A program made the translations under genes and the position numbers. Of a DNA stretch of 64,000 nucleotides, positions 1-10,916 are shown one piece after another; the first letter of the stretch is position 1; every line of letters begins with the position of its first letter. The notes below the pieces were generated by a model. It made no database searches and was not told where the DNA came from. It worked only from the letters and a program-made list of their open reading frames with translations. This stretch comes from Reticulascus tulasneorum (Eukaryota > Ascomycota > Sordariomycetes > Glomerellales > Reticulascaceae): contig LSAX01000011.1 of assembly GCA_001557505.1 (NCBI GenBank), positions 2,108,001 to 2,172,000 on the forward strand, read 5' to 3'.

Positions 1-707
1 TTGGAATGATTTCGGGAGGAGAGGTCGCGGCTGAATTGCCGACATCTTTGCGTGCGGGATTCTGACTGGACATATTCTCCTCATCCCGCTATGATCTTTG
101 CCCAGTGTTATCATTATTTTTCTTAATCGCCAGGGGTCCTGTAGCTTTAGTGATATAGCCTCCCTTGGCTTAGAGTAGATTTGTAGACATGTGTGTGTGT
201 GTTGGATGTCTTAGTTTGAGTCGCACACGGTCGAAGCTCACGAGTCGGGTTTATCGGGGCATTTTCCTCCTCTCCAATCTCACGACTCAACAAACCTTCG
301 AGTCTCCTCCTGGCGATATAACCCTTCTTCCCCCTCTTCCAGCTTCTGTGCAAAAAGTGTCTTCGATTCTTTTACTTCTCTTCTGGCCCTATCTAACCCT
401 CCGTTCAGTGGACTGTTTTCTCCCACCCCCCCGCGTTATACTTTCTCCTAGCGCTGCCAACTGCAGCTTTCGATCGCTGCACAATCCTCTCATAGGCTTC
501 CCAATCCTTCCAATCATTGCTCCATACTCATTAAACTTCCGCATCACTCCCACTGACTGCCACTGCATCCCGGATGCGACAAGGAGAAAAGGGGGACGCT
601 AATCTCGCCTTCGTTTCCATCCGACGTGCAGCAAACTTGGCAAATAGTGGTCCGGCGGCCACAGTGTATGCAAAAGGCGCCGCAGGGCGACCACGTCGAT
701 CCCAGAT
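1..707. other. Upstream region of first gene, no gene seen
   Basis: This stretch is pyrimidine-rich on the plus strand, especially about 250-560, as is usual for fungal promoters and 5' leaders. Short open frames exist on both strands but none resembles a known protein. The first 30-60 bases could be the tail of a gene entering from the left: two frames stay open from base 2 or 3 and stop at about 35 and 75. This cannot be decided here. Confidence 0.4.
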
Positions 708-2039
708 ATGCAGAGATCCGGCGCGACGCCGACCGCACAGAATGCACCAAACTTCTTCTCCTCCTCCTTCTTTACCTCTTCATCCACCAGCAAATCCCGC
801 CCAGGCACGAGAGACGGCGACCAGTCCCAGCAGTTACAACCGTCGCAACCAAACCTGCTGACGAAAGAGCCCCGCAAAGGATCTTTTGGCCGGAAAGCCT
901 CCTTCTCGAGTCCCTCCAAGTCGAAGCGCCGCGCCAACTCGAGTAGTGGGAATGTCGTGGTGACAGATCGAAACGTCCCGCCCGCGCTCCCTGACTTTGC
1001 CCTTGCGGCCGCGGCGAAGATCAGCAGGGAGACGGAGGCCATTCAGAGCCCGGCCAGTGCGGATAGCTTCAGCAAGATGTTGGGCCGGACGCAGCCCACG
1101 CCTACGGGATATGGTCCCAGCGGGATGCTGGCTCCCCAGCCGTCGCTGCAATCGAGCGAAGCTGGTATGGTGCATATGCAGATTCAAGAGATCGCGAACA
1201 AACGGATATCAACGCTGGATTATCTACGAAAAGCGTGCGCACCGCCCCTCCTATGCTACGGCGCGTTATTCTGGCTAACCTGTGGATGCAGACATGAAGG
1301 AAGGGTCTACTGGTTTAACACGTTGTTATTCGACAAGCCAGACCTACAACGAATGCCATATTTCGATTCTCGGAAGCTTGCTCGTCGAGCGACCAACTAC
1401 CTCCTCCTCGGCCTCTCCCTCCCGACCATCGTCGACCTCAATTCAGGCACCCCGCTAGAATTCCTTCGGAGTCTAAACGCCCTGTTACAGGAGTTTGAAT
1501 CATTCCAGCAACTACATGGAGAGGGAGGCAGTTCAGCTGGCTCGCTGACAAGGGCGAGGCTGCCCCAGATGTTTAGGAGAGCACCGGGGACCAAGTCAAG
1601 AAGAAGTGCCAGCGGTGCGGCGAACGATATCGGCTACCCCATGGACTCGGATTCAATGGGGGGAGGATATGGAGGGATTGGAGCGTCGTCACAAGCGTCC
1701 GCCAGCGTCATGTCGTTTGCGGCCAGCGAGACGGATTTGCTCCCTGGAGAGGAGTACACACATTTGCTCACGCCGTCGCTACCGTTCGAGCCGGACTTCT
1801 TCGAGACGTTCGCCACGCTGTGCGACGTGCTGATTGACGTTTACACACGGTTATTGAGTCTGATACCAACTCCGCGAGAGACTACAGCGCCGGTCGCAGA
1901 GCTGTTTGCAAAGGCGGACTCGAAGGTTCGGAAGATCATTATCAACGGTGTTGTGAAGGAGTTCGAGGACACCAGCAGGTCACAGATCAAGACCGAGGTT
2001 GCCAATATCGGCAAAGTTGTCCTCGGTGGCCTGATGTGA
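708..2039 (+). CDS. Conserved fungal protein of unknown function (424 aa after splicing)
   Basis: I do not recognise a characterised function. The frame is open from ATG 708 to TGA 2039, but residues 176-194 of the unspliced frame break a conserved-looking stretch. Removing a 57-bp intron at 1235-1291 (GTGCGC donor, CTAAC branch site, GCAG acceptor) joins YLRKA to HEGRVYWF and leaves 424 residues. The N-terminal 120 residues are Ser/Thr- and Lys/Arg-rich and probably disordered. The middle (HEGRVYWFNTLLFD, then PYFDSRKLARRATNYLLLGL) and the C-terminal helical part look conserved, separated by a Gly/Ser-rich linker. No signal peptide is seen. An internal ATG at 1077 (MLGRTQPTPTGYG) is a possible alternative start. 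The longer start is preferred because the block before it, VPPALPDFALAAAAKI, looks like conserved coding sequence. The intron length is a multiple of three, so its retention would not shift the frame. Confidence 0.78.
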   Translation: MQRSGATPTAQNAPNFFSSSFFTSSSTSKSRPGTRDGDQSQQLQPSQPNLLTKEPRKGSFGRKASFSSPSKSKRRANSSSGNVVVTDRNVPPALPDFALAAAAKISRETEAIQSPASADSFSKMLGRTQPTPTGYGPSGMLAPQPSLQSSEAGMVHMQIQEIANKRISTLDYLRKACAPPLLCYGALFWLTCGCRHEGRVYWFNTLLFDKPDLQRMPYFDSRKLARRATNYLLLGLSLPTIVDLNSGTPLEFLRSLNALLQEFESFQQLHGEGGSSAGSLTRARLPQMFRRAPGTKSRRSASGAANDIGYPMDSDSMGGGYGGIGASSQASASVMSFAASETDLLPGEEYTHLLTPSLPFEPDFFETFATLCDVLIDVYTRLLSLIPTPRETTAPVAELFAKADSKVRKIIINGVVKEFEDTSRSQIKTEVANIGKVVLGGLM

Positions 2040-3289
2040 CGATGCCATGGATTTTTGCTTCGCATTTTCTGGGTGTTTAGGGACTGATAACTGGGACATG
2101 GAGAACGGCGACCGGGGCATTTGGAAGCTCCTCGAATGAATTGCATTTACAGCAAGAGTCTAACGGGCCTGCTATGATATAGATCTATTGAGTTCAAATT
2201 CAGTGGCCAAAGAGACCAGAAAATCTAGCTGAGTATCTAGAGTCGAATGGTATCTATCTATATGTGGAATAAGGAAAAAATTACAAAGTTCATCAGATAC
2301 CATAACGCATTGGTTGGTCCGCATCGGCTGCCGCTTAGCGACTTTGCCTCAGTGCTTGACTCTTAGATTGGTGATCATCATCGAACTGAACATGCCCGCA
2401 GGATCGATCAGGAGCATCATAGACGGGGGACTTCCCACGAAGCCTAGAATGTAGTGTCTAGCTCCAATCTCGATCTTTGAACCCCCCTCGCGCCAAGATT
2501 AAGCCCCATCGAGTAACCTGCCGCAGCAGGCAATCGCATACCTATCAAATCTCGACGAAAAACCCTCCACGAACCCTTCACGAACCGAGCACTAGACCCA
2601 TCACACGGCCACCTGCCATCGAAGTGTCCACGGCAACACCAAAGCACCAGACCCCAAATACCGAGCGCGGACTCATATCTTCATCCTGTGGTCTCGATGC
2701 CAGAATCCGGGATCGGCGGAGCAGTGAAACAGATCGATTTAACGGCGAGATGGGGCAGAGGGATCAGACTTGGAACAGGTCTTGGAGGTCAGCCGCTGTG
2801 CTTCTATGGCGGCGCGTTTCCGCATCCTTCTCGAAAACGAGAAGGTGTCCGGGGACTTTCTCCCAAAGCTACATGGCAGAGGCCGAGACGGTTTCCCGAA
2901 GGAAATCGTCTCTGTTTGTGAGCTTCGATGGCGATTTGTTGGGCGAGGGGGGTTGGGAGAGAAAGGAAGAAAAAATGCAGAAAGTTTCTTGAGCTTGAAA
3001 TTTTTAAGGTGGGCAGGAGGGTTGGTTTAGCGGGGCTAGGCGTGGGATTAATTTCTGATCACGCTAAGCTCAGTGGCTCACTGCCACTTTGGTTGGCGCC
3101 TTCCTGCCTGGATTGCAGCCTTCAACTCTGGACCAATTGGACCAAGGAGCTCACGACGAACAACCTTTTCATACCTGGGTTGAAAGGGAGTTCTCAGCCG
3201 CTGTCTTCCTAGATAAAAGGTTAACGACTTGTCCCAGCTGCCTGTTTAATTCTCGATCCTCTCTACACTTTCGAAAACCCTACCACACG
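2040..3289. other. Intergenic region before RAE1
   Basis: This region holds the 3' end of the upstream gene and the promoter of the RAE1 homologue. It contains a short TATC/TATG run near 2250 and a TATA-like GATAAAAGG about 75 bp before the RAE1 ATG. Open frames at 2477-3030 are short, overlap one another and have no recognisable content. Confidence 0.4.
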
Positions 3290-4468
3290 ATGTCAGGTCT
3301 CTTCGGTTCCGCGGCGAGCACATCGGCGAGCAATACCGTGGGCGACCTGAAGCAGGACGTTGCGCTGAGCAATCCTCCTGAGGACAGCATTTCCGACCTT
3401 TCTTTCTCTCCGGCACAGAATCAGGCGAGCGACTTCCTGGCGGTAGCGAGTTGGGACAAGAAGATCCGAATCTACGAAATTGCCGGAAACGGTCAGAGCG
3501 AAGGAAGGCACGCGTACGACCACGACGGCCCTGTGTTCAGCTGCGACTGGTCCAAGGTATGTAACCACTGCTTGCGTACTGATCACAACTTTCTAAATTC
3601 TTCTCCAGGATGGAACAAAGGTCGCTTCCGTCGGCGCAGACAAGGCCATCAAAGTTTGTGACCTAGCTACCCAGCAAACCGCGAAGATTGGCGAACACGA
3701 ACAACCCATACGATGCGTACGGTTCTTCGAGAACTCTGGCTCTACGATGATCGTGACGGGATCTTGGGACAAGACTGTGAAGTACTGGGATATGCGCCAA
3801 CCTCAGCCTGCCGCCACATTGACCTGCCAGGAACGCGTCTACACGATGGATGTCCGAAATGACCTGATGGTGGTCGGCACCGCTGATCGATACATCAATA
3901 TTGTAGACCTGAAGAACCCGACCAAGCTCTACAAAACATTACAGAGCCCGCTGAAATGGCAGACCAGGGTAGTTAGTTGCTTCACGGACGCCGCTGGTTT
4001 TGCTATTGGCAGTATCGAAGGCCGGTGCGCTATCCAATATGTCGAAGACAAGGACGCAAGGTAAGTCAATTGAATATCCTCGCGGAAGATTTCTTGCTAA
4101 CATTCAGAAGTTCAAACTTCTCCTTCAAATGCCACCGAGATCCACCGACGAACAATGTCACCAATGTCTATGCCGTCAACGACATCTCGTTCCACCCTGT
4201 CCACGGCACATTCAGCACAGCCGGATCAGATGGGACATTCCACTTCTGGGACAAGGATGCCAAGCACCGTCTCAAGGGGTATCCCAACGTCGGCGGCAGC
4301 ATCACATCAACAACATTCAACAAAAACGGAACTATCTTCGCTTACGCCATTAGCTATGACTGGAGCAAGGGCTTCCAACACAATACCCAGCAATACCCCA
4401 TCAAGGTCATGCTTCATCCCGTCAACCAAGATGAGTGCAAGCCTCGACCCACAATGAAGAAGCGATGA
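3290..4468 (+). CDS. RAE1: mRNA export factor Rae1/Gle2, WD40 beta-propeller
   Basis: This is the Rae1/Gle2 homologue, a WD40 propeller that docks on nucleoporins at the nuclear pore and is needed for poly(A) RNA export. Three exons are joined by introns 3557-3608 (52 bp) and 4061-4107 (47 bp, TTGCTAACA branch). Splicing gives CDWSK-DGTKVASVGADK and EDKDAR-SSNFSFKCHR, both matching the family. The start ATG at 3290 gives MSGLFGS, a GLFG-like N-terminus often seen in this family. WD repeats are visible at VASWDKKIRIYE, VASVGADKAIKV, VTGSWDKTVKYWD, VVGTADRYINIVD and STAGSDGTFHFWD. The Rae1-type C-terminal part (FAYAISYDWSKG, then HPVNQDECKPRP) is present to the stop. The length of about 359 residues is normal for the family. 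Identification is by family resemblance and is very secure. Confidence 0.96.
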
Positions 4469-4948
4469 GGAGTCAAAATCGGATTGAGAGGCAAATACAG
4501 GTCATCTTTGATGGGGCTAGGCAGCCCGGGCAGAGTTCGGGAGTTGCAATAGGCGCAGACAGGGCTACAGATTGCTTTGGACATGAATTGTGAATCCCAA
4601 GTTGTCATGACCGCCCCGCTCTACCAGGTTTGCAAATTGATGATACCATTATGTAGGCACAGAACAAAAGCTGAGAAATACTGTTCATAATATTTTTTTG
4701 TTGCATGTGAAATGCGATCAGCCGAAGCGCAAACTTCATCATTAACATCGTGACCTTCTACGAACCCAACCGTACGACCCAGCCCTCATTTGAGGCAGAT
4801 TCCAATTACAACCATATAGATAACCGGGATCGTTTCATCGTTGGCCTCGAGCCTTCCGATTTCGTGTTCCTCCCAAAACCATTGCAAATAAACGTACTCC
4901 GGCACCCATATCCACTGGTGCCTCCATCCCGAGGGGTCTTTTGCAAGA
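4469..4948. other. Convergent 3' region
   Basis: About 480 bp between two convergent genes (RAE1 on plus, the 209-aa protein on minus). It should hold both 3' UTRs and terminators. I see an AT-rich stretch near 4670-4700 (ATATTTTTTTG) but no gene. Confidence 0.4.
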
Positions 4949-5675
4949 CTAGTGGGCGGGCCTGACCTTGCCCTGCTCGCCAAAAACATCATCCAGAAGT
5001 CCCTTCCATAAATCCTTCAACATGCCAGGCTCGCTCTCCTCCGGCTCCGGCTCGTGGACGAAGCCCAGCTCGATGCCATCGATGCCCATGCCCTCCACCT
5101 CCGTCATGGCCGAGGGGCTGACGGTCTCAGGGTGAGCCGCGATGATGGAGATCTCCGATATCGCGAGAGGCGCATCGGCCACGTCCCTTGCGTGCTTTGC
5201 GGTGAAGTTATCGGGGAGGAGGGGCATGCGCATGGAGACGAAGTGGTCTGCGTCGGCATCGATGTCGCGGGCCGGGAGATGGGCGAAGTCGATTGTGCTG
5301 GTGTCGGCACGGCTGTGGGAAGCAGAAGAGGTAGTGAATGTTTGCATCAAGGGGCGGTTGCGCTGGATTGATTTTGGTTGGGGAGTTGGACGATGGGTTG
5401 TGGTGATGCCTCGGGAGTGCTGGCAGTGGGTGTTAGTCGGATGATGTAGAGAGAAGGACGGAGATGGGAGGAGATATGGAAGGCATGGAAGACCAGAGGG
5501 AAGGCTTTTGACATACATCGTGCTCACTACTCCTCCCGCCTTTGAGGAGTTCGGCATACTTTGGCATCAGCACTGCGCCGGCATTGTGGTGTGATTCGAG
5601 AAGGCCGCTTCGGCCGGCGGCGGCGGAGTTGATGGAGCGGGAGAGCTTGGCAACGGGGGCTGTGACTCGGGACAT
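4949..5675 (-). CDS. Conserved fungal protein, 209 aa, possible mitochondrial targeting
   Basis: Two exons, 5517-5675 and 4949-5419, are joined across a 97-bp intron (5420-5516; GTATGT donor, ACTAAC branch, CCAG acceptor). Together they encode 209 residues. The N-terminus (MSRVTAPVAKLSRSINSAAA) is basic, Ser/Ala-rich and free of acidic residues, as expected of a mitochondrial presequence; that is inference. It continues into NAGAVLMPKYAELLKGG and a disordered linker. The C-terminal half is acidic and ends with a helical segment, GMLKDLWKGLLDDVFG. No known domain is recognised. The ATG at 5675 is the first one and opens directly into the conserved-looking N-terminus. The gene converges on RAE1. 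Confidence 0.72.
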
Positions 5676-6876
5676 TGTGTGAATTTCTTGATAGCTCAAT
5701 GGGAACAAATCGTCAATGAAACAAATAGATGGAAGACCCGAGTTTAAGATGATGGTATTCTTTTGATGGTTCGCTTGTGACACGGGTGAGAATGAGGGGG
5801 GGGGGATGTCGGCAAATATACAAGTTGCTAATCGCCCGGATGTCCGACCCTCTGCGGAGGCACAGTACGTGGTGGGTGGAGGGCGCTGGTGGTGAGGCGG
5901 AGACGACACAGGTGATGCCGGCCGGTTGCTCGGATGATTCAGTCAGCGTCGGAATTGCGTGAGAGGCATTGAGGGTTGCGAGGGGATTGGGGGATTGGTG
6001 TGTGGTCTTAAAGACGTGGAACGTGAATTGTTTTCAAGGTGTCTACAGTTTTTTGACGCCGAGATCTATACATGTCTCTCAAATTGGGGGTCACTCGGTG
6101 CGAACGGTGAGCGAAAACAGCTACTGATATAATTACTGGTTGGGGGGGCCTGTTGGAATGTTCGGTGGATTGGCATTACTGATAACCCCGATATCAACAG
6201 ATTCCATAAACGAGACTGCCCGCCGTGTCTCAACGTCGTCGTGTCTGCTCTGCCACTTTCAACAATCCCCGGGGGGGTGTTCGATCTTTTGGGATAAGTT
6301 GCAAGCAGATGAGCTGGTCTGATCCCCTTGGATCCGACAGGCCCAAATGTTGAGGAGCTTGGGCCATCTTGGTATCTGGCGGTCAACACGGACGGGGATC
6401 CAGGTACTGTACCGCCGTACCTCACCTTGTTAGGTAAGCACTGGCATTTTGGTTGGCTTGTGTGCAGTTCAAGTCAGCCACATGCGACGCCACCGGCTCT
6501 GAAGCGAGCGTTGACTCCATGTTCCAGTTCCTGTAGGTGTACTCATACAGTTCGAGGTATACACATTATGATGCCGAGAGTCTGCCCTGTGGCGCCTACG
6601 GTATCCTTTTCGGAGAGATTCAAGGAGAATCGGAGGTCCTCGGTCCTGGGAGGAGAGAGCAGTTCACAACTCGACATCTTCCAACACCATTCTGAGTTGA
6701 AGTAGTGAGCGACGAGAGACCCTTATCTACATGCAAGAGGAACTTCAAGCTTGGGTGCAGGGAAAACGATTAAACGCAGCGTTGAGCATGTGAACTTGAG
6801 TCAAAAAGGTAGGCCGATGTTTATGTATGTTACTTGCTGGCTCATCGGGCATCCGTCAGTACCATAGATCACCCCT
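5676..6876. other. Intergenic region, no gene seen
   Basis: This 1.2-kb stretch holds the promoter of the 209-aa protein and the 3' region of the secreted-protein gene at 6877. Several short frames exist (for example 6328-6705 on plus) but look random. Confidence 0.4.
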
Positions 6877-7836
6877 TTAGCAGCAATTTCTAGGCACGTT
6901 GCTATTATACCGCCCCTGGTTGATGTGCACACCAACATTGGCCATCCATGATCCCCTGTTGTGCATAGGCTGACAGCTATGCGCATGCCACCCCGAGCCA
7001 CGGTCAAGATAATACCGCAAGGTCTTCCGAATGCATTCAGGCTGCGAGGTGGACAAAGCCCAGTTCACGCGGGTGACAGTGATCAGGATGTTATAGTCGG
7101 TGGTTTGCCGGGTATCGAGTTTGCGTTTCTCCGGGGCGGTCGCCGAGTCGGCGGCGTATGTCCCGCTGGCTGATTGGACGAGCAGATCGCCTGTCGCTGC
7201 GTTGAAGAGCCAGTCGGAATAGACGTGCAGCTCCGTCTCGGAGTTTTCCGCATCGAAATACCGGTTCCGAAGCCCCCGAACGAGGGGCTCCTCCACCTTG
7301 AAGTGGATGAACGCGGCTTCAGTCAAGCCGTCCCGGGCCAGGAGCCGGGTTGGCCCTTCAGCATTGCCCTGGCGTGCGTATCTGCGCTGGAGATCGAAGC
7401 CGTTATGGACCAGGACCGCCAGTGCGTCCAGCCACCTGTCAAGCGTTTCTGGCGCGTACCAGATCAGGAGTCCGCTGAAGAGCGCCCACTTGACGGCGCT
7501 GTTGGGGATGTTCTCGCAGACCATCCACTCCCAGCCCGTTCTTTCGGCACACGTACCTTCCTGGCGGAGCGCGAGAGCTTGTGCTGATTTGCTGCTCTCC
7601 TGGCGGTTCCAGTCTTCGGCGCCTTGTATGTCCAGAGTTTCGAGCTCGCTGTTGTCGATGATGTCCCAATCGCTAGCGTTTGTGCCCAAGAGTTCGTAGA
7701 AAGACTCTACGCTGGACAGGACTCCGAGGTTGAGGTCCGCCTCGGCATCAAACGATCGAGGAACGAAGTTTCCGGATGCAGCCCTGGACACGGCCACGCA
7801 GGCCATGAAGGCCACGAGAGCGAGGGGGGAGACCAT
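6877..7836 (-). CDS. Secreted protein of unknown function, 319 aa, with possible Kex2 site
   Basis: A single-exon gene of 319 residues with no recognised family. Residues 1-20 (MVSPLALVAFMACVAVSRAA) form a clear signal peptide. The mature part has six cysteines: 96, 107, 268, 288, and an adjacent pair at the very C-terminus (318-319). Dibasic sites lie at 151-152 (RR) and 237-238 (KR). Cleavage at the second would release a C-terminal domain of about 80 residues holding four cysteines, an arrangement seen in fungal preproproteins processed by Kex2; this is inference. A TATAAAAG box on the coding strand lies about 115 bp upstream. The gene is divergent from the CVNH lectin gene, with 872 bp between their starts. 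It could be an effector, a cell-surface factor or an antagonist of other microbes; the sequence does not say which. Confidence 0.75.
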   Translation of the reverse strand: MVSPLALVAFMACVAVSRAASGNFVPRSFDAEADLNLGVLSSVESFYELLGTNASDWDIIDNSELETLDIQGAEDWNRQESSKSAQALALRQEGTCAERTGWEWMVCENIPNSAVKWALFSGLLIWYAPETLDRWLDALAVLVHNGFDLQRRYARQGNAEGPTRLLARDGLTEAAFIHFKVEEPLVRGLRNRYFDAENSETELHVYSDWLFNAATGDLLVQSASGTYAADSATAPEKRKLDTRQTTDYNILITVTRVNWALSTSQPECIRKTLRYYLDRGSGWHAHSCQPMHNRGSWMANVGVHINQGRYNSNVPRNCC

Positions 7837-8708
7837 TTAGGGAAATGTTACAAAGTGAGACAAACAGAGCTGCCCTAAAGTAGAGGTATAGGCTGATGAG
7901 GCTGCTGAGATGGATGAAAAAGACAGGAGCAGAGACAGGAACAGGCAGTGCTTTTATAGTCTCGAGCGGCCTTGTCGTCAACACCGTCCATGCATTGCCT
8001 GATACTGGAGACGGAATCAAGATATCGCCCGTCCTCTATTCCCGCCTTCTCCGCCTACTCGTTGGCCACCTCAGACTTGCGTATAAGAACCAACCATTCT
8101 GATGAGGATCAAGCCTTCACAGTGGCCCGGTTGAGATGGGAGATTCACTGTGGCATCACCATGTTTGTTGGATCTAGAGAACTGATCCGGCGCTCCTCTG
8201 TTGGCGGTCGCGTTAATGCTCGTCCAAGTCAAGTCCAACTTTGCGCCGACTGCATGCTAATATAGTCTCCCCATATTAGTTGACTGCAGAGGATCAGGCA
8301 CTACGCCGGTATTGGCAGTTCTCTAAGAGTTGTCCTCCATATCAACTTGGCAATCCCCAAACTACATCTCACTGAGGGAACACTGTGTTGGTTGATTGTG
8401 GAGAAGTGAGATGCTGCGCCGTTCCCCTGAGAGTTTTATACCAAGGCTCCTCGATATCCAATGCAACATTGCACTAACAGCATACCAACAAAGGAACTTG
8501 CCACCATTTGGCCGATATCACCAAAGCGTTCAGCTCGTCAGAAGTACTCGCTCCTCATATTGCTTGAAAATAATCAGGCGTTGTGTGGGCATGAGGCCCA
8601 TCCGGCCAGAGGTTGGATGAGAGATCCGCCGCATAATAGAAGATAAAGCCAGCCCAATGCCCGCCACTTTCACAAGACAACAAGCCGCTCTGCAATTCGC
8701 CTCCGAAA
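7837..8708. promoter_or_regulatory. Shared divergent intergenic region of two secreted-protein genes
   Basis: The 872 bp between the starts of the 319-aa secreted protein (minus) and the CVNH lectin (plus) hold both promoters. A TATA box for the minus-strand gene is at 7951-7958. No clear TATA box precedes the plus-strand gene. No gene is seen inside. Confidence 0.45.
7951..7958 (-). promoter_or_regulatory. TATA box of the secreted-protein gene
   Basis: Read on the minus strand the sequence is TATAAAAG, 115 bp upstream of the ATG at 7836. Spacing and orientation fit a TATA-driven, probably strongly regulated promoter. No transcript data are available. Confidence 0.5.
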
Positions 8709-9180
8709 ATGCGTCCCGACACATTTCTTTTGAGTGTGCTCTTCGTGGCTGGTGGCATCGCCGCGACCTACGCGAACTCATGCTCAGACTGCACTATTCT
8801 GATTCCTCCTACTGCCCTGAAGTGCAACCGGTGCAGGAGGGCCGACGGAAGTGAGAGATATGACGCGCGGCTTCCTCTGGGTGATTGTTTTGTCAACGTG
8901 GACGGACTGTTGGTGTATCGAAAGGCGTAAGATATTCTGCAACGGGATCCGGATGTGCTACATGTTAACACTGCGTCTAGTGGTGGATTCCAAGGCTCTT
9001 GTTTTAACGTAGGTCTCTGGGCTGGACCACAGTTGCGGGCCACATGCCATGATGGAAAGGGCGGCACGATCCTGAACGGCGTCAATCTCGGTACGTGGAT
9101 GGGGACCATGAGGACCTATCAAGTGCTAACTAGACGCAGATAAGTTTGTCCACAACGCGGATGGAAACCTGTGGTGCTAG
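8709..9180 (+). CDS. Secreted cyanovirin-N homology (CVNH) lectin, 122 aa
   Basis: Three exons (8709-8926, 8981-9090, 9140-9180) with introns of 54 and 49 bp encode 122 residues. Residues 1-22 are a signal peptide. The remaining 100 residues match the length and internal two-fold repeat of cyanovirin-N. The first half has CRRADGS and NVDGLLVY; the second has GGFQGSC, ATCHDGKGG, LNGVNLDKFV and NADGNLWC. Cys80 and Cys95 are 15 apart and Cys25/Cys39 are 14 apart, the spacings of the two disulfides of cyanovirin-N. Four more cysteines (28, 42, 60, 122) suggest extra bridges. Family members bind mannose-type glycans, so an extracellular glycan-binding role is likely. Splicing restores the frame exactly (LVYRKA-GGFQ and GVNL-DKFV). 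Confidence 0.9.
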
Positions 9181-10916
9181 TGGGTACCGTGAACACAAGT
9201 ATCGTCTTACACGTCCTGTGAGGGAGTGCGACAATGTCGGCCCAGCGGGGGCCAGGGTCGTAGCCATCGCCGTAAACACTCGTTCCTGTCCCGTTCTCTT
9301 CATGCTGTAGTCTAGTTTATTGCGGTGGTTAGAATATCATGCTTATTACCTATGTGTCTGCTCGGCTTGGCCAAACGTAGCCTGGGAAGGGATCGAGATC
9401 CTTTCCAACTGTAGCCGCTCCGTGACACTCCTCCAACTGGCTGAACGGATTTCATCTTGCTGTCATCTAATGTATATCGGACCCGCCTTGTCTGTCCTCC
9501 AGTCTTTCCGGGTTAGCCCAAATCACACTCTTCTTGCTTCCGACCGCTTGGCCGACCAATACTTAATCTTCAGAAACGCCGATGCCGCCGAAGTTTGAGT
9601 TGGACCCTGTTCGGAGACTTTAGCCGGCGCTCCGCCCCGACTGGACCAGTCTGCTGGGAATAACTACGACCAACTTGGTAGGTGGTTTGCTCATTACGGA
9701 ACCGCCCATGCCATAGACGCAGCTTGGCCTTGGGTATCCCATGTCATTTACGTGGCAGAGTGCGTATGTGCACCAGTTGAGTAGAAGCGAGCAATGTCAC
9801 GTAACACTTGATTGGCTACATCCATTTAGCCCCCAGTTGGATTTGGTTGCTATCGATACTCCTTAACCAGGAGCTTGATCGCGATACAGCTTTTAGGCTT
9901 ACCTACTATGTAACATTTTGATGGCGACCGTTCGTTCAAACTAACCTTTACTCCTTACTGACTGCTATTACTCAACCGCTGCACATGAAGAAAGACCGTT
10001 CTCCACCTACACCCAGCCAACAATCTCGCAAAGTACATCGATTCCCGTGATGGATTCGCAGAAGCCTATCGCTGACCGTCCGCCTGTGATACACGGCCAG
10101 GAGACTCTCTCGGCTTGTCCACCATGTCATATTTGCCGCGACCCTACCGCCATGACGGTTCTCTTTGGAATACTGGAAATGCTGCTCGAACATTTCTTAC
10201 CCCCTCGATGGGCCTGCTTTGCCCTCATCATGCTCGCCATCCTCTATCTGGCGCCATTTCTTTTACTCAATTGGTTGAACGTTCTTGTGAGACTTACAGA
10301 GTCTTACCAACGCTGGCAGCAAGGATACGGTCCTTTGGAGGCACCTGGAGTGACGAAGCGGCGATAATGATCAAATCACCTTGTTGTGCTCTGTTTCGAG
10401 GTGTTCACTAGATCAGACTAGATCAGGCGGGGATGCCGAGGGCAAGTCGTGCAGAAAGCAACTCTCTGGCTGCCTCGGGGATGGCCCCCGGAGCCGATTG
10501 GGACAAGACGGTTCATGGTGCCAGTCTCGGAGCAGCTCTAGAAGTCGAGACGATCGTCTGACAAAAGAAATTGAATTCGTCAAGCGGAACGCAAATAATT
10601 ACTGTCATGGGGATAAGAACAGGGAAGTAGATCCAGGATCTCCTGCAATTGGGTCCTTTCTCGCTCAAAGCCCATGGTCACGATGGTCTTGCATATGACA
10701 AACTCGCCAAATCGAAAGTCGCAACTGTGGATTTTGAGCGGAAGGGCAGTGCAAGCCGTTTGATTATATCGAGATAGAACGGGGCTAGTAGGGGTTACGG
10801 TCTGGAACTCTACAAACTCATGTCTCGTGAGCCCGGGACCAGTTGAGGCAGAGACTGTCGCGGGGGTCATTAGGGGGTATCATTGTTGCTTTTATTGTAA
10901 GCTCTCTTTCGAACGT
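9181..10916. other. Intergenic region with one doubtful small frame
   Basis: This 1.7-kb region lies between the CVNH gene and the 3' end of homoserine kinase. The only frame worth listing is at 10050-10367 and is entered separately. Otherwise I see no gene, RNA or repeat. Confidence 0.35.
10050..10367 (+). CDS. Doubtful small membrane protein, 105 aa
   Basis: An intronless ATG frame of 105 residues with one long hydrophobic stretch (about residues 55-79, CFALIMLAILYLAPFLLLNWLNVLV) and a Cys-containing N-terminus (ACPPCHICRD). It matches no family I know. The hydrophobic segment makes it more plausible than the neighbouring random frames, but there is no TATA box, homologue or clear codon signal to confirm it. 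Confidence 0.25.
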   Translation: MDSQKPIADRPPVIHGQETLSACPPCHICRDPTAMTVLFGILEMLLEHFLPPRWACFALIMLAILYLAPFLLLNWLNVLVRLTESYQRWQQGYGPLEAPGVTKRR

